46,709 nucleotides of DNA from Selenomonas sp. (GTDB lineage: Bacteria > Bacillota > Negativicutes > Selenomonadales > Selenomonadaceae): positions 1 to 46,709 of the forward strand of contig JALEZZ010000029.1 of assembly GCA_022773585.1 (NCBI GenBank). The letters are read 5' to 3'. A program made the position numbers and the translations under genes. The notes under the pieces were generated by a model. That model was not told the origin of the DNA, made no database searches, and saw nothing but the letters and a program-made list of their open reading frames with translations. Positions 23,965 through 32,096 of this stretch are shown piece by piece (positions within the stretch are counted from its first letter, which is position 1; each line of letters starts with the position of its first letter).

Positions 23965-24360
23965 TTCCTGTTCCAGCGGGCACGAAACTGTCGTCCCGTC
24001 CGTATTTCTCCGCGCTGCATTCGTCCCTTCGAACAGCGCCTGGCTCATCTTGCGCATGAGCTCGTCCTGTTCCTGCGAGGCGGAGTAGACGAGAGTGCTG
24101 CCGCCTTCTGGTGTCTCGCCTTCGAGCGGCGTGATCGCGAGCTGGAGGCGGTGGCTCTTGTCCTTGCGGAACGAGTGCTTCTTGCGCGTGCGCAGCCACT
24201 CCGTGATGACTTCGACGTTCTGGAACGAGGCGTTCGTGTTGTATTCCTTGTAGGCGGCCGCCGCGATCTCGGCGGCGCGGCCCTCGTCCTGCGTGAGGCC
24301 GAGGATTGAGAATTCCTGTGCATCGCCTTCGGTGACGAGCTTTGTGACAATGTAGTTCAT
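23962..24360 (-). CDS. Conserved-looking small protein, unknown
   Basis: 132 residues starting MNYIVTKLVTEGDAQEFSILGLTQDEGRA; AAAGGAACACACACC precedes the ATG at 24360. It reads as a compact soluble alpha/beta protein: strands at the N-terminus, a helix (RAAEIAAAAYKEYN), a basic stretch (WLRTRKKHSFRKDKSHRLQLAI) and a C-terminal helix (QDELMRKMSQALF). No signal or membrane segment. I do not recognise a family. It is divergent from the ECF transporter gene, with a 145-base shared upstream region, and ends in the terminator shared with the tRNA cluster. Confidence 0.65.
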   Translation of the reverse strand: MNYIVTKLVTEGDAQEFSILGLTQDEGRAAEIAAAAYKEYNTNASFQNVEVITEWLRTRKKHSFRKDKSHRLQLAITPLEGETPEGGSTLVYSASQEQDELMRKMSQALFEGTNAARRNTDGTTVSCPLEQE

Positions 24361-24505
24361 GGTGTGTGTTCCTTTCTTTTGCAAACATGCCAGCTGTATG
24401 CAGAACAGGAAATTCTGGCATGGCTGGCATGCTGCATTTTTGCAAACTGGATATTTCACATGGATGCCTTTTGCGTTAGAATGGGGCGCAAAAGGAGTGG
24501 TTCTC

Positions 24506-25033
24506 ATGGTTTCTACGACATCTCCGGCCGCTGTGCAGCAGCGCCCCGCCTTTACGGCGCGCGAGCTCACGATCACGGCCGTCATGACGGCGCTTGTCTT
24601 TCTCGCGACGTTTGTGCCGCGCATCCCGATTCCGCTCGGCTATGCGCATCTCGGCGACGCCGTCATCTTCCTCTTGGCGCTTTCCATCGGGCGGCGCGAG
24701 GCGTTGATCGCCGCGTGCCTCGGCTCGGCGCTTTCCGACGTGCTTGGCGGTTTCCTGCTCTGGGCTGTGCCGACGCTCGTCATCAAGTTCTTCATGGCGG
24801 ACATCGTCTGGCGCATCGCAGGGCGCGGCGGCGCAGGCCGCCTGCGCGTGCTCGTTGCCTTCGCCCTTTCTTCCATCTGGATGGCGGCGGCCTATACGGC
24901 CTTCGGCGCCGCGCTCTATGCGAGCGTGGCCGCAGGCCTCGCCTCGACGCCGGGACTCTTGATGGAGGGCGCGGTCAATACCGTCGCGGCCTTCATCGTA
25001 TTGCCGGCCATCCAAAAATTTTTGAAGCGTTAA
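24506..25033 (+). CDS. ECF transporter S component
   Basis: 175 residues from ATG 24506 with AAAAGGAGTGG upstream. Five to six hydrophobic helices; the motif ARELTITAVMTALVFLATFVPRIPIPLGYAHLGDAVIFLLALSIG, followed by GSALSDVLGGFLLWAVPTLVIKFFMADIVW, is typical of vitamin-type S components (HmpT/COG4720-like). These use a shared EcfAAT energising module located elsewhere; the CbiQ-CbiO unit at 19 kb is dedicated to cobalt and is not a likely partner. The substrate, probably a vitamin or precursor, is not predictable. Inverted CATGCCAG/CTGGCATG arms in the leader might form a regulatory hairpin. Confidence 0.82.
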   Translation: MVSTTSPAAVQQRPAFTARELTITAVMTALVFLATFVPRIPIPLGYAHLGDAVIFLLALSIGRREALIAACLGSALSDVLGGFLLWAVPTLVIKFFMADIVWRIAGRGGAGRLRVLVAFALSSIWMAAAYTAFGAALYASVAAGLASTPGLLMEGAVNTVAAFIVLPAIQKFLKR

Positions 25034-25037
25034 CTAC

Positions 25038-25159
25038 GGCTCCCCCTCTGGGGGAGCTGGCGCCCGTCAGGGCGACTGAGAGGGTAGCGACGTTTGAGTT
25101 TTTTGATACGTCGCTACCCTCTCCGCCCCTTCGGGGCACCTCCCCCAACGGGGGAGGCA
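25038..25159. repeat. Inverted pair of modular palindromic repeats
   Basis: Forward copy 25038-25093 (CTCCCCCTCTGGGGGAG, GCGCCCGTCAGGGCG, GAGAGGGTAGCGACGT) faces reverse copy 25106-25159 (ACGTCGCTACCCTCTCC, GCCCCTTCGGGGC, CCTCCCCCAACGGGGGAGG) across a 12-base T-rich centre. The two facing tails are complementary, so the pair can form one large hairpin that could act as a terminator. Confidence 0.9.
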
Positions 25160-25167
25160 TTTTTGTA

Positions 25168-25629
25168 TTATTTGTCTTTTTTTCGGCCCTTCGCGCGTTC
25201 CTTCGAGGCTTTTTCCTTTGCCTTGATCTTGTCGTCGAGCTTTTTCTGCTGCTCGTAGCGCGCGTAGTCGACGCCCATGCTCGCGAGCTTGTGCTTGACG
25301 GCCATGACCGGATGCTTGAGGTACATCTTGCGGCTGCCCGTGTTCATGATGGTCAGGAATTCGCGCGCCTGGCGTTCGCCGAAGCACTGGCCGGCGAATT
25401 CGCACTTGTCGCAGATGGGTTTCGTGATGCCGTAGCGGCAGCGGTTCATGCGCGTCATGACGGTCGCGAGCAGCGCCGTGCACTTCGGGCAGAGCTTTTC
25501 GCCGGACGTGCCGTGATGGCTGTGGCAGTAGACGCCGAAGGTCTTCTTGATGTTCGCCTTCTCCTTCGGCATATTGTTTTTGATTTCTACCGGCTTTTTC
25601 TTCGGCAGGAATCTCGATAAGATGCTCAT
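25168..25629 (-). CDS. YgbA-family protein (nitrous oxide-stimulated promoter family)
   Basis: 153 residues from ATG 25629, preceded by AAAGGGTGA. Residues about 28-115 match the small Cys-rich YgbA family: IKKTFGVYCHSHHG, LCPKCTALLATVMTRMNRCRYGITKPICDKCEFAGQCF, and REFLTIMNTGSRKMYLKHPVMAVKHKL. The cysteines and histidines suggest a metal or Fe-S site. In enterobacteria ygbA is under NO-responsive control and linked to recovery from nitrosative stress; that role is carried over only by homology. An N-terminal basic extension and a long Lys/Glu tail (about 125-153) go beyond E. coli YgbA. A good minus-strand promoter lies at 25691-25719. Confidence 0.82.
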   Translation of the reverse strand: MSILSRFLPKKKPVEIKNNMPKEKANIKKTFGVYCHSHHGTSGEKLCPKCTALLATVMTRMNRCRYGITKPICDKCEFAGQCFGERQAREFLTIMNTGSRKMYLKHPVMAVKHKLASMGVDYARYEQQKKLDDKIKAKEKASKERAKGRKKDK

Positions 25630-25690
25630 GGAAAAATCACCCTTTGATGTTTTGATATATGAGTTCGCGTGCACATGGCACGATACTATC

Positions 25691-25719
25691 ATTTTACGTG
25701 TTTTCCGTTCGGATTGCAA
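25691..25719 (-). promoter_or_regulatory. Promoter of the ygbA-like gene
   Basis: On the minus strand TTGCAA (25714-25719), 17 bases, TAAAAT (25691-25696). Confidence 0.65.
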
Positions 25720-25728
25720 GCGCGAGCC

Positions 25729-25757
25729 TTGCCTTTTCGCCGCCGTTGTGCTAGCAT
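25729..25757 (+). promoter_or_regulatory. Probable panC promoter
   Basis: TTGCCT (25729-25734) and TAGCAT (25752-25757) with a 17-base spacer. The transcript would carry an approximately 185-base leader before panC. Confidence 0.5.
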
Positions 25758-25948
25758 GAGGGCGTAGCAGAAGATGACACCGCTCCGGCGGGTTGTACTT
25801 TTCACAATTTCAAACCGCGCGGGCCGAAGTGCTGCCTGTATCCATGAGGAACGGGATGGCCGGAAAACGCCTGTGTTTCCAAATCATGCATACCGCCTTC
25901 TTTTGCTGCAAAGCCGTTGATTCTTTCCAGCAAAGGGAGGTTTTTCTT

Positions 25949-26794
25949 TTGAAAATTTTCACGACCGTCGCAGAAACCGTTGCCTACGCCAAGGAGCAGA
26001 AGGCAGCGGGCAAGACCATCGGCCTCTGCCCGACGATGGGCGCGCTCCACGAGGGCCATATGACGCTGATGCGCGCGGCCCGCAAAGCCTGCGACATCGT
26101 CATCGCGTCCGTCTTCGTCAACCCCGTCCAGTTCGGCCCGAACGAGGACTATGACAAATACCCGCGCCAGTTCGACGCCGACTGCCAGAAGCTCGAGGCC
26201 GAGGGCGTCGATGCCGTGTTCCATCCGAGTCCGGAGGAGATGTATCCGGCGGGCTATGGCACGTACATCACGGTCGAGAACGGCATCACGGACATCCTCT
26301 GCGGCGCGCGCCGTCCGGGGCATTTCCGCGGCGTCGCGACCGTCGTGACGAAGCTCATGAACATCACGCGCGCCGACAAGGCGTTCTTCGGCCAGAAAGA
26401 TGCACAGCAGGTTGCCGTCGTGCGCCGCTTTGTCGCCGATTTGAACCTCCCCGTCGAGGTCTGCATGGTGCCCATCTGCCGCGAGGAAAGCGGCCTCGCG
26501 CGCAGTTCCCGCAACAGCTACATGAGCGCTGAGGAAAAGCAGGCCGCCGTCGTTCTTTCACGCAGCCTGCGCAAGGCGAAGGAAGCCTACGAAGCGGGCG
26601 AGCGCAGCGCGGAAGCGCTCAAAGCCGTCACGCGCGCCGAACTCGAACAGGAGCCGCTCGCGAAGGTCGACTACGTCGATCTCTACACGTATCCGGCGCT
26701 CCAGGAGGCGGACAAGGTCATGGAGCCCTGCCTGCTCGCCATCGCCGTCTACATCGGCAAGACGCGCCTGATTGACAATGTCATTCTCGGCTGA
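25949..26794 (+). CDS. panC: Pantoate--beta-alanine ligase
   Basis: 281 residues from TTG 25949, chosen because AAAGGGAGG (25932-25940) sits at the right distance and the length is then the family norm; in-frame ATGs upstream give an unrelated extension. Seen: [18 protein letters not shown] (the HxGH nucleotide-binding motif), [42 protein letters not shown] and [13 protein letters not shown] (KMSKS-like SRN). It joins pantoate and beta-alanine with ATP to form pantothenate in the cytoplasm. panD follows after 16 bases and makes the beta-alanine, so the pair is an operon; panB is not present here. Confidence 0.96.
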   Translation: MKIFTTVAETVAYAKEQKAAGKTIGLCPTMGALHEGHMTLMRAARKACDIVIASVFVNPVQFGPNEDYDKYPRQFDADCQKLEAEGVDAVFHPSPEEMYPAGYGTYITVENGITDILCGARRPGHFRGVATVVTKLMNITRADKAFFGQKDAQQVAVVRRFVADLNLPVEVCMVPICREESGLARSSRNSYMSAEEKQAAVVLSRSLRKAKEAYEAGERSAEALKAVTRAELEQEPLAKVDYVDLYTYPALQEADKVMEPCLLAIAVYIGKTRLIDNVILG

Positions 26795-26810
26795 AAGAAA
26801 GGAACGTATC

Positions 26811-27194
26811 GTGATTCTCAATCTTCTCAAATCGAAAATCCATGCGGCCAAGGTCACGGAGGCCAACCTCCAGTACATGGGCAGCATCACCATCGACCGC
26901 GCCCTCATGGAGGCGGCGGGCATCCTCGAGAACGAGCGCGTGCAGGTCGTTGACAACGAGAGCGGCGCCCGCCTCGAAACGTACGTCATCCCAGGCGAGC
27001 GCAATTCTGGCGTCATCTGCCTCAACGGCGCGGCTGCCCGCCTCGTCCAGCCCGGCGACACCGTCATCATCATGTGCTACGCCTTCTTCACGCAGGAAGA
27101 AGCGGCCGCCTACCAGCCGACCGTCGTCATGGTCGATGACAAAAACCATGTCAGAGAGATCCGCCATCTCGAAAAGCACGGGCAGATTGGCTGA
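26811..27194 (+). CDS. panD: Aspartate 1-decarboxylase, pyruvoyl enzyme
   Basis: 127 residues from GTG 26811 (AAAGAAAGGAA upstream). The length and self-cleavage site fit Pan[11 protein letters not shown] places Gly24-Ser25 where the chain is cut to make the pyruvoyl cofactor. The catalytic-site lysine ([14 protein letters not shown]) and the tyrosine in [12 protein letters not shown] are also kept. It turns L-aspartate into beta-alanine for PanC. A hairpin terminator follows directly. Confidence 0.96.
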   Translation: MILNLLKSKIHAAKVTEANLQYMGSITIDRALMEAAGILENERVQVVDNESGARLETYVIPGERNSGVICLNGAAARLVQPGDTVIIMCYAFFTQEEAAAYQPTVVMVDDKNHVREIRHLEKHGQIG

Positions 27195-27212
27195 GAAAAT
27201 TTCAGATAGCAA

Positions 27213-27259
27213 ATGAGCTCCCTTCTGCAACCTTGAAAATGCAGCGGGGAGCTCGTTTT
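27213..27259. terminator. Terminator between panD and the Uma2 gene
   Basis: GAGCTCCC pairs with GGGGAGCTC, with an inner CTGCA/TGCAG pair, followed by GTTTT at 27255-27259. The two genes converge here. Confidence 0.8.
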
Positions 27260-27267
27260 GCATCTGG

Positions 27268-27834
27268 TCATAGCTTGAAAAAGACGTCGCGCACGGAAAC
27301 GATGAGGTCGTCGTAGAGGGAAACTTTGATGTCCATGTGGATGTCCTTGCGGTCTTCTTCGTCCATGCGTGCGAGGTCTTCGTCGGGGAGGTCGGCGTAG
27401 ACGTCGTCAAAGACGAGTGTGCCGTCCTGGTTTTTGTAGACCTCGACCGTGCGCGCGAGCGGCGAGATGATCCAGTATTCGCGGACGCCGGCACGGCCAT
27501 AGACCTGGAGCTTCGGCCCGCGGTCGTTACGCGCGGTCGAGGGGGAGAGTACTTCCACGACGAGGTCGGGCGCGCCGTAGATGGCATCGGTTTTGATGAT
27601 GTCCTGGTTGCAGACAATCATGACATCGGGGACGAAGAGATTCTTTTCGTCGAGATGCACATCAACGCCATCGGAATAGACGCGGCAGGGCTTGTCCAAA
27701 AGATAATTTCCGAAGACGCGCGTAAGGTTTGAAATAACGGTGTTGTGCATGGGCCGCGGCCGCGGGGACATCATGACGACATTGCCGTCAATGAGTTCCA
27801 TCGGCGGGGGATCGATATGTGCGAGATTTTCCAT
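27268..27834 (-). CDS. Uma2 family endonuclease-like protein (DUF820)
   Basis: 188 residues. Family marks: MELIDGNVVMMSPRPRPMHN, a PD-(D/E)xK-type core (NLFVPDVMIV, then APDLVVEVLSPSTARNDRGPKLQVYGRAGVREYWIISP). The fold is that of restriction-type nucleases and the acidic residues are present, but no activity has been established for most members. The family is widespread in cyanobacteria and Firmicutes, often as singletons like this one. AAAGGAGTG precedes the ATG. It is cytoplasmic by sequence. Confidence 0.9.
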   Translation of the reverse strand: MENLAHIDPPPMELIDGNVVMMSPRPRPMHNTVISNLTRVFGNYLLDKPCRVYSDGVDVHLDEKNLFVPDVMIVCNQDIIKTDAIYGAPDLVVEVLSPSTARNDRGPKLQVYGRAGVREYWIISPLARTVEVYKNQDGTLVFDDVYADLPDEDLARMDEEDRKDIHMDIKVSLYDDLIVSVRDVFFKL

Positions 27835-28010
27835 AGCGGGACACTCCTTTCCTTTGTTCTGTTTTCATTATACTCATTCTTGTGGAGAAAGAAAATGCGA
27901 AAGTGTGCTGCGTTCTTTGCGAAAAACGCAAAATTTTGTGCGAACAGTTTCGGAGAGCGGGCAGGATGTGGTATGCTAAAGAGAGTTTTATTTCGGAAGG
28001 GAGTTTTTTC

Positions 28011-28193
28011 ATGGCTCGGAAGATTTCAATCTTGCTGCTCGTCGTGCTCGTCGCGGTGGCGTGCTTTGCAAAGTTCCAGGAAAACGGGCAGGCGTCGTTC
28101 GTGCAGTCCAAAGACCTCGCCATCCTCGGCGGAGCGCTCGCGGTCTATGTGCTCCTGACGGTGCTCGGCCGCCATCTGCGCAAGGGACGCTGA
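28011..28193 (+). CDS. Small membrane protein
   Basis: 60 residues from ATG 28011 with GGAAGGGAG upstream. Two hydrophobic helices (ISILLLVVLVAVACF and LAILGGALAVYVLLTVLG) are joined by a short polar loop and end in a basic tail (RHLRKGR), so both termini probably face the cytoplasm. A first helix ending VACF could also be a signal sequence. No known family. The DegS-like kinase gene follows after 50 bases and may be co-transcribed. Confidence 0.65.
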   Translation: MARKISILLLVVLVAVACFAKFQENGQASFVQSKDLAILGGALAVYVLLTVLGRHLRKGR

Positions 28194-28243
28194 CAGCAGA
28201 TTTTCGTAAATAGAGAAAGAAACAACAAGAACGGAGGGAGCTT

Positions 28244-29545
28244 ATGGCGGAAGCAGCAGAGGGATTGGAGCTCTCGGGCGATGCGTCGCTCAAGAAGATC
28301 CTGAACAATACGATTGCGACGATCGAGGACAACAAGTCGCAGCTCTTTGACATCTATGAGTCGGTACGCGCGGAGGTCGAGGCGGCGAAGAAGCAGCTCG
28401 AAGATCTGAAGTTCCAGGTGCGCCAGACCATCGAGCGCGTCGATGCGCTGACGAAGCAGGAGCAGCAGGAGAAGCAGAAGCTCGCGCTTGCCAGTAAGAA
28501 TTTCGCGCAGGAAGAGGATTCCGAGGCGCGCATGAAAGAGCGCTACGACGCGGTGAAGAACGTGCAGGTGGCCTTGGCCGTCGAGCGCGACAAGGAAGCG
28601 CGCCTGCGCGACCAGCGCGACAAGCTCGAGATCCGTCTGCGCCATCTCATGGTGATGCTGCAGCAGGCCGAGCATCTCGCGCTCGCGATCGGCTCGGTGC
28701 TGAACTACCTCTCGACGCAGGTCACGGGCGTGGTCTGGCAGATCGAGGCCGTGCAGAAGGACAAGCTCGTCGGCGCGCGCATTATCAAGGCGGTCGAGGA
28801 AGAGCGCTATCGCATGTCGCGCGAGCTGCATGACGGTCCGGCGCAGGATCTTGCGAACCTGATGTTTCAGGCGAGCATCGTGGAAAAGCTCATCGACTTC
28901 AATCCCGACGAGGCGAAGGCGAATCTGCAGGAAATGCGCCAGCAGATCCGCGACTGCCTTTCGGGCGTGCGGCAGGTCATTTTCGACATGCGGCCGATGG
29001 CGCTCGACGACATCGGGCTCGAGGCGGCCATCCACCAGCTCGTGGCAAAGCTCGGCGCGCGCGGCGTGCTCGCGGCGGAGTACCAGCTCGACGGCACGCC
29101 GGTGCGGCTTTCGAAGTACGTGGAGGTCGCGGCGTTCCGCATCGTGCAGGAGGCGCTGAACAACGTGGCGCACCATTCGGGCGTGAAGACGGCGAGCGTG
29201 CGCGTGCTCTACACGAAGGCGGCGCTCTCCATCCTCATCGAGGACGAGGGCAAAGGCTTCGACCTCGATGCGTTCGAAGCGCGGCAGAAAGAGGAAGCGG
29301 AGACGCAGGATGTGGAGGCCGCCGTCGAAGCGGAAATGGAAGCCTCGGATGATGGCTCGGCTGACAGCGGCAACCATTTCGGCCTCGTCAGCATGAAGGA
29401 GCGCGCGAAGATGGTCGGCGCCGAGCTCAAGGTCACGTCGGCACCCGGCAAGGGGACGCGCGTGCACCTGCGCATCCCGTACAAGAAGGAAGATGTCGCG
29501 ACGCCGCAGGGCGGCGAGGCGAAAGGCAGGAAGGCGAAGCGGTGA
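28244..29545 (+). CDS. DegS-like soluble sensor histidine kinase
   Basis: 433 residues, no membrane segment. Residues about 10-190 are long coiled coils (a DegS-type sensor region). The HisKA_3 phosphoacceptor box is EERYRMSRELHDGPAQDLANL, with the phosphorylated histidine near residue 196. The ATPase domain shows the N box (RIVQEALNNVAHHSG), the G1 box (IEDEGKGFD) and a later glycine box (HFGLVSMKERAKMVGAELKV). A 40-residue acidic insert (about 350-375) interrupts the ATPase domain. Kinases of this type normally phosphorylate a NarL/DegU-type regulator encoded next to them; none is here. The next gene starts within the stop (GTGA). Confidence 0.9.
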   Translation: MAEAAEGLELSGDASLKKILNNTIATIEDNKSQLFDIYESVRAEVEAAKKQLEDLKFQVRQTIERVDALTKQEQQEKQKLALASKNFAQEEDSEARMKERYDAVKNVQVALAVERDKEARLRDQRDKLEIRLRHLMVMLQQAEHLALAIGSVLNYLSTQVTGVVWQIEAVQKDKLVGARIIKAVEEERYRMSRELHDGPAQDLANLMFQASIVEKLIDFNPDEAKANLQEMRQQIRDCLSGVRQVIFDMRPMALDDIGLEAAIHQLVAKLGARGVLAAEYQLDGTPVRLSKYVEVAAFRIVQEALNNVAHHSGVKTASVRVLYTKAALSILIEDEGKGFDLDAFEARQKEEAETQDVEAAVEAEMEASDDGSADSGNHFGLVSMKERAKMVGAELKVTSAPGKGTRVHLRIPYKKEDVATPQGGEAKGRKAKR

Positions 29546-31131
29546 CGAACGGAGCAGCTCGATTTCAGGATGGCGATGCGCAGCGTCATGCGCCAATCGC
29601 GGAGGCCATGCGGGCCTACAGCGAGGATGGCGCGCTTGCGTTCCATACGCCGGGGCACAAGCAGGGGCTCGGCGCGCATGCGCTGCTGCGGTCGCTCGTG
29701 ACGGAGGAAGGCCTGCGCGAGGAAGTCTCGCTGATGGAGGAGCTCGACGACCTCCACGAACCGACCATGTGCATCGCCGAAGCTGAGCGACTCGCATCGG
29801 GGCTCTATGGCGCAGACAGAGCCTACCTGATGGTCAACGGAACGACGGGGGCCATCCATGCCATGCTCGTCGGCACGCTCGCGCCCGGCGACGTCGTGCT
29901 CGTGCCGCGAAATGCCCACCGTTCCGTCATCGGCGGCATCGTGCTCGCGGGCGCAAAGCCTGTCTGGATGGCGCCCGAGGCCAGCGAACGCTTCGGCATC
30001 CCGATGGGCGTCGCGCCGGAAACCGTGCGGCAGGCCGTGTGCAAGCACCCCGAGGCAAAGGCCGCGCTGCTCGTCTATCCGACGTACTATGGCGTTGCGA
30101 CCGACCTTGTGGCGATTGCCGAGATTTTGCATGACGCCGGCATGCTGCTGCTCGTCGACGAGGCGCATGGGCCGCATCTGCGGTTCTTTGATGAAACATC
30201 TGGCCAGCCAAAGCAGGCGCTCGACTGCGGCGCTGACGCCGTCGCGCAATCGACGCACAAGCTGCTCGGCGCGATGACGCAGGGATCGCTGCTCTTGACG
30301 CAGGGCGCGCGCATCATTGGCGAGCGCATCCGTGCGGCCGCAAGCCTCTTGCAGACGACGAGCCCGAACCAGCTCCTGATGGCGTCCATCGACATCGCGC
30401 GCATGCAGATGGCGACGGAAGGGCGCGCGCGCTGGACAGAGGCGCTCCGCCTCGCGGACAAGCTGCGGGCAGCCGCCAGCGAACTGCCGGGGCTCCGCTG
30501 CCTCGGCGCGGACGACTGCCGGACACCGGGGGCCAGCGGCCTCGACCGCACGAAAGTCACGGTCGATGTCACGGGGCTCGGCATGACGGGGCCCGAGGCC
30601 GAAGCATGGCTGCGGCATAACGAGGTCTGCAAAATCCAGTGCGAGCTCTCCGATGCGAGGAACGTGCTGTTCCTCGTGACGTATGCCGATACAGAAGAAA
30701 CCATCGGGAAGCTCATCCGGGCGCTCCAGGCGCTTGTCGAAGAACGGAAGAACAGAGCAGGCGTGCAGGTGGCGGATGGCAGCAGCGCGGCGGCAGCCGC
30801 AGGACTGCCCCCGCTGCCGCCGGTCCCCGAAACGGCCGCCGACCCGCGTACGGCGTTCTTTGCGCCGAAAGAGCGCGTGACTTTTGAGACGGCCGCTGGC
30901 CGCATCGCGGCCGAGCAGGTCATGTTCTACCCGCCCGGCATCCCGATCCTTGTGCCCGGCGACCGCGTGACGGAGGACGCCATCCACTACATCCGCGCCA
31001 TGCAGGCCGTCGGACGGAAGGTCGTCGGGCCCGAGGACGCATCGCTCCAGACGCTGCTCGTGCTGGGCAAAGCCTCCCCCTTTGGCGGAGAGGGTAGCGG
31101 CGCATCGTGTGAGAAAGGACGGCAGGTATGA
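29542..31131 (+). CDS. Orn/Lys/Arg decarboxylase family, PLP-dependent
   Basis: 529 residues from GTG 29542, overlapping the kinase stop. Fold-type I PLP motifs: AFHTPGHKQG, NGTTGAIHAM (cofactor phosphate), VDEAHGPHL (ring and aspartate/His contacts) and STHKLLGAMTQGS, with the Schiff-base lysine near residue 240. The C-terminal domain (about 400-515) has the family's PPGIPILVPGDRVT. It resembles the short (SpeA/YaaO-like) group that decarboxylates arginine or lysine to polyamine precursors; substrate not certain. The last 20 residues (KASPFGGEGSGASCEKGRQV) come from a shortened dispersed repeat. tmk overlaps the stop by ATGA. Confidence 0.88.
   Translation: MTNGAARFQDGDAQRHAPIAEAMRAYSEDGALAFHTPGHKQGLGAHALLRSLVTEEGLREEVSLMEELDDLHEPTMCIAEAERLASGLYGADRAYLMVNGTTGAIHAMLVGTLAPGDVVLVPRNAHRSVIGGIVLAGAKPVWMAPEASERFGIPMGVAPETVRQAVCKHPEAKAALLVYPTYYGVATDLVAIAEILHDAGMLLLVDEAHGPHLRFFDETSGQPKQALDCGADAVAQSTHKLLGAMTQGSLLLTQGARIIGERIRAAASLLQTTSPNQLLMASIDIARMQMATEGRARWTEALRLADKLRAAASELPGLRCLGADDCRTPGASGLDRTKVTVDVTGLGMTGPEAEAWLRHNEVCKIQCELSDARNVLFLVTYADTEETIGKLIRALQALVEERKNRAGVQVADGSSAAAAAGLPPLPPVPETAADPRTAFFAPKERVTFETAAGRIAAEQVMFYPPGIPILVPGDRVTEDAIHYIRAMQAVGRKVVGPEDASLQTLLVLGKASPFGGEGSGASCEKGRQV
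31072..31106 (+). repeat. Deleted modular repeat inside the decarboxylase 3' end
   Basis: GCCTCCCCCTTTGGCGGAGAGGGTAGCGGCG equals the repeat at 19902 with its middle (second half of stem one and most of stem two) missing. It is translated as the protein's C-terminus. Confidence 0.8.
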
Positions 31132-31808
31132 AAGGCAAGCTTATCATCATCGAGGCCGGGGACGGCAGCGGCAAGGCGACGCAGACGAAGGCGCTCTACG
31201 ACCATCTCGTCCGCGACGGCCGCACCGTGCACCGCGTCGAGTTCCCCGACTACGCATCGGATTCTTCGGCGCTCGTGCGCATGTATCTTTCCGGCAAGTT
31301 TGGCGGCCACGCCGACGACGTCAACGCCTACGCGGCCTCGACATTTTTCGCCGTCGACCGCTATGCCTCGTATCGCACGAAGTGGAAGAAATGGTACGAT
31401 GCAGGCGACATCATCCTCGCTGACCGCTACACGACATCGAACATGGTGCATCAGGCCGTGAAAATCGAAGATGCCAAGGAGCGGGAAGCCTTCCTCGCGT
31501 GGCTCTGGGACCTCGAATTCGTCAAAATGGGTCTCCCCGTCCCCGACGCCGTCGTCTTCCTCGACATGGCCCCCGAAGTCGCCAACCAGCTCATCGCCGC
31601 GCGCGCGAAAGAAACCGGCGCGAAAGAAGACATCCACGAAAAAGACAAAGCCTACCTCGCCAGATGCCACGCAGCATATCTCGATCTCGCGGAAAAATAC
31701 GGCTGGAAGACCGTAAAATGCAGCAAAGGCGGCAAGCCGAGAAGCATCGAAGAAATCCACGCCGAAGTGTACGCGGCGGTAACAGGCGTGCTTGGAAAGC
31801 AGGCCTGA
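31128..31808 (+). CDS. tmk: Thymidylate kinase
   Basis: 226 residues with the start inside the previous stop (ATGA). The P-loop reads EAGDGSGKATQTK, with Ala where Walker A usually has Ser/Thr after the lysine; the Thr one place later may substitute. DRYTTSNMVHQ is the DR(Y/W) motif and FPDYASDSS the substrate loop. It phosphorylates dTMP to dTDP in DNA precursor synthesis. It is somewhat longer than typical TMK (about 205-215), with a Lys/Glu-rich lid region (ARAKETGAKEDIHEKDKAY). This variant subgroup is common in Firmicutes as I recall it. Confidence 0.9.
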   Translation: MKGKLIIIEAGDGSGKATQTKALYDHLVRDGRTVHRVEFPDYASDSSALVRMYLSGKFGGHADDVNAYAASTFFAVDRYASYRTKWKKWYDAGDIILADRYTTSNMVHQAVKIEDAKEREAFLAWLWDLEFVKMGLPVPDAVVFLDMAPEVANQLIAARAKETGAKEDIHEKDKAYLARCHAAYLDLAEKYGWKTVKCSKGGKPRSIEEIHAEVYAAVTGVLGKQA

Positions 31809-31856
31809 CGTTATCAACGAAATTTACCAAAAGGAACGGAGCGTTTCTAATACCGA

Positions 31857-32034
31857 AGCCCCCTTCATTGGGGGGGGACGGGCCCGAAGGGCGGGGGGAG
31901 TAGTAGGGAGCTGGAGACAAACAATTATGTGGAACGTCGCTAAAGACTTTAGCAACGCGTGTAGTTTTGTCAGGCTTCAGTATCTTACTACTCCTTCCAC
32001 CGCTTCGCGGTCCCCCTCCCTCTAGAGGGAGGCT
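31857..32034. repeat. Inverted pair of modular palindromic repeats
   Basis: Forward copy 31857-31911 (CCCCCTTCATTGGGGG, GGGCCCGAAGGGC, GGGGGGAGTAGTAGGGAG) and reverse copy 31984-32034 (CTACTCCTTCCACCGC, CCTCCCTCTAGAGGGAGG), 72 bases apart. Together they fill most of the tmk-rnmV gap; no gene is seen between them. Confidence 0.88.
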
Positions 32035-32096
32035 TTCGAAAAAAGCTTCGTTCCATATTTGAAAGATACAAGTAATATAGGAGCAAGTACATCATC

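Noticed and set aside
25793..25948. An ATG-started panC extended by 52 residues
   Set aside because: The extension is unrelated to PanC. The TTG at 25949 has a strong RBS and gives the normal length.
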